Assembly (NCBI GenBank): GCA_036845725.1 | Contig: DAIUDK010000078.1 | Span: forward strand, 1 to 25,539 | Reading direction: 5' to 3' | Length of the DNA: 25,539 nt | From: DSWT01 sp036845725 | GTDB taxonomy: Bacteria > Chloroflexota > Anaerolineae > B4-G1 > SLSP01 | In this document: piece after piece, positions 23,947 through 25,539 of the stretch | Layout of the letters: every line of letters begins with the position of its first letter | How positions within the stretch are numbered: the first letter of the stretch is position 1 | Notes under the pieces: model-generated | Seen by the model: only the letters and a program-made list of their open reading frames with translations | Database searches by the model: none | What the model was told of the DNA's origin: nothing | Made by a program: the position numbers and the translations under genes

Positions 23947-24780
23947 ATGGACAAAACTTACTTGAACGCATTATTTGGACTCGAAGGTAAGGTCGCCGTC
24001 GTGACGGGCGGCGGGGGGGTGTTGTGCGGGGCGCTGAGTTTGGCGTTGGGGCGCGTCGGCGTCAAAGTGGCCGTGCTCGATCTGTTCGTCGAAGCGGCGC
24101 AGCGGGTGGTGGATCAGATTGTCGCCGAGGGCGGCGAGGCCATCGCGGTGCAGTGCAACGTGCTTGACAAGCCCAGCATCGAAGCGGCGGCGCAGGCCGT
24201 GCTGGCGGCGTATCGCGGCGTGGACATCCTCATCAATGGCGCGGGAGGCAACAAGCCGCAGGCCACGACCAGCGCGACGGCCTCTTTCTTCGACCTGCCC
24301 GCCGACGCGGTGCAGTGGGTCTTCAACCTCAACTTCATCGGCTCGCTGCTGCCCAGCCAGGTTTTCGGCAAGTTGATGGCGGAGCAGAAACACGGCGCGA
24401 TCCTCAACATCTCGTCGATGAACGCCTTCCGCCCGCTGACCCGCATCCCCGCCTACTCCGGGGCCAAAGCCGCGATCAGCAACTTCACCCAATGGCTGGC
24501 GGTGCATATGAACCAGGAGTACTCGCCGGACATCCGCGTGAACGCCCTCGCGCCAGGCTTCTTCCTCACCGAGCAAAACCGCTTCCTGCTCACCGAAAAG
24601 GACACGGGCGAACTCACGTCGCGCGGTAAGACCATTATCGCCCACACCCCGATGGGCCGCTTCGGCGTGCCGGAGGATCTAATCAGTACCACGCTATGGC
24701 TGCTCTCCGACGGCGCCAGCTTTGTGACCGGCGTCGTCGTACCGGTGGATGGCGGCTTCAGCGCGTTTAGCGGCGTCTAA
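23947..24780 (+). CDS. uxuB: SDR oxidoreductase, likely fructuronate reductase
   Basis: A 277-residue short-chain dehydrogenase. The NAD(P)-binding TGGGGVLCG (20-28), NGAGG (96-100), catalytic Ser in NISSMN (155-156), Y169 and K173 (YSGAK) and the C-terminal VPVDGGFS are all present. The subfamily resembles the SDR-type UxuB of Bacillus and Thermotoga, which reduces D-fructuronate to D-mannonate, unlike the long-chain enterobacterial UxuB. The position after uxaE and uxaC fits. ATG 23947 has AAGGAG at 7-8 bases. Acidic D45 after the second beta-strand (VLDLF) suggests NAD rather than NADP. The mannonate dehydratase (UxuA) needed next is not in the window. The SDR fold is certain; the substrate is inferred from neighbours. 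Confidence 0.8.
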   Translation: MDKTYLNALFGLEGKVAVVTGGGGVLCGALSLALGRVGVKVAVLDLFVEAAQRVVDQIVAEGGEAIAVQCNVLDKPSIEAAAQAVLAAYRGVDILINGAGGNKPQATTSATASFFDLPADAVQWVFNLNFIGSLLPSQVFGKLMAEQKHGAILNISSMNAFRPLTRIPAYSGAKAAISNFTQWLAVHMNQEYSPDIRVNALAPGFFLTEQNRFLLTEKDTGELTSRGKTIIAHTPMGRFGVPEDLISTTLWLLSDGASFVTGVVVPVDGGFSAFSGV

Positions 24781-24810
24781 AGTAGCCGCGATTTCCATAT
24801 CGCGCCGCGC

Positions 24811-25539
24811 TTGACCACCGGCGGTCGTCGTCCCGGTGGACGGCGGCTTCAGCAACCCCGCGAACCGCTCTTCTGCCTGGAAGGCGGCCCCGGTTCGAGC
24901 AACATCAAGTATTGGACCCCCGCGTGGCTGCTGGCGGATCACGATGTCGTGTTGGTCGGCTATCGCGGCGTGGACGGCTCGGTCGTCCTGGATTGTCCCG
25001 AGATCGGCCGGGCCTTCCGTGGCAAAGGCAACGATCTACTTGAGCCTGCATCGCTCGCCAACATCGCGCGGGCGATCGACCAGGCCAGCCAACGCCTGCA
25101 AGCCGCCGGCGTCGATCTGAACGGCTACACCATCCTCGAAGTGGTCGAGGACATGGAAATGACCCGCGTCGCCCTGGGCTACGACCGGATCAACCTGTTC
25201 AGCATGAGCTACGGGACGCGCATCGCGCAGATCTACGCCGCCCGCTACCCGGAGAGCCTGCAGCGTTCGGCGATGATCAGCGTCAACCCGCCGGGGCATT
25301 TTGTCTGGGAACCCTCCACCATCGACGCGCAACTGCACGACTACGCCGGTCTGTGGGCGCAAGACCCGCGCCGGGCGCAGCAGACCGCCGACCTGGCGGA
25401 GACACTGCGTCAGGTGCGCCGCCACATACCAAAGCGCTGGCTGCTCTTCCCCATCGACCCAGGGAAAGTCCGCATCATCACCTTGTGGATTTCTCCACCC
25501 CCGCCGAGTTTGCGACCCGGGAATTGCTGCCCTTTTTGA
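24811..25539 (+). pseudogene. Broken alpha/beta hydrolase fused to SDR tail remnant
   Basis: The recognisable part (from about 24870) is an alpha/beta hydrolase of the TAP/prolyl-aminopeptidase type: oxyanion motif EGGPGSS, the GYRGVDGS loop, nucleophile elbow SMSYGTR (Ser in place of the first Gly) and the cap-like PKRWLLFPIDPGK. The normal N-terminus and signal peptide are missing. In their place, 24817-24853 is a near copy of the 3' end of the preceding SDR gene, in a different frame from the hydrolase. No plausible start codon or ribosome site exists. Near 25470 the sensible protein continues in another frame (LVDFSTPAEFATRELLPF) while this frame stops at the window end, suggesting a frameshift too. 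It is a pseudogene fragment or an assembly/sequencing artefact. Confidence 0.7.
24817..24853 (+). repeat. Partial duplicate of an SDR 3' end
   Basis: This 37-base stretch matches 24727-24762, which encodes the TGVVVPVDGGFS end of the SDR, with one inserted G and two substitutions. It marks a recombination or deletion junction between an SDR copy and the hydrolase. Confidence 0.75.

Overview
The window looks like a chromosomal piece of a Chloroflexota genome, most likely an Anaerolineae-type lineage. This is an inference from gene content: a Ser/Thr kinase beside an FHA-winged-helix regulator, several exported proteins with long Pro/Thr linkers before a membrane anchor, a UPF0182 protein, an M29 aminopeptidase, and GC-rich coding DNA with AT-rich promoters. 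No rRNA, tRNA, CRISPR array, insertion sequence or phage gene was found. Coding density is high; the only gap over 300 bases (15847-16440) carries a small ORF, structured leader elements and divergent promoters.

Layout. (1) 111-1806: a divergent signalling pair, an FHA + OmpR-type winged-helix regulator (minus) and a membrane-anchored Ser/Thr kinase (plus) whose promoter implies a leaderless mRNA. (2) 1803-4640: a large exported GH3-like protein (minus) with a Pro/Thr linker and C-terminal membrane helices; residues expected in an active NagZ-type enzyme are missing. (3) 4748-10655: a plus-strand envelope-glycan operon with a lipoprotein, two family-2 glycosyltransferases, a clan GH-A glycosidase on a Pro/Thr stalk and a membrane-anchored TPR protein, closed by a bidirectional terminator. 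(4) 10756-11856: an M29 aminopeptidase. (5) 12021-15846: two half-transporters forming a heterodimeric ABC exporter (BmrCD/TM287-288 type) with one predicted degenerate ATP site. They follow a leader of about 400 nt containing a 31-codon ORF ending in Pro-Pro-Gly-stop, a structured domain with a GGAA loop, and a 74-nt cloverleaf closed by a 9-bp stem directly followed by five U: an apparent transcription attenuator. (6) 16441-19176: a UPF0182 membrane protein. (7) 19281-24780: a sugar-acid catabolism block: cytoplasmic GH5 glycosidase, tagaturonate epimerase (UxaE), glucuronate isomerase (UxaC) and a UxuB-type SDR, which together take galacturonate or glucuronate to mannonate. (8) 24811-25539: a broken alpha/beta hydrolase fused behind a short copy of an SDR 3' end.

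Intergenic regions repeatedly carry short tandem heptamer arrays of three different families (7685-7796, 13866-13879, 23873-23927) and palindromic dispersed-repeat-like elements (20708-20778, 22266-22377). Some arrays extend into the ends of genes. The best candidate for something undescribed is the leader-peptide/cloverleaf attenuator ahead of the ABC exporter.
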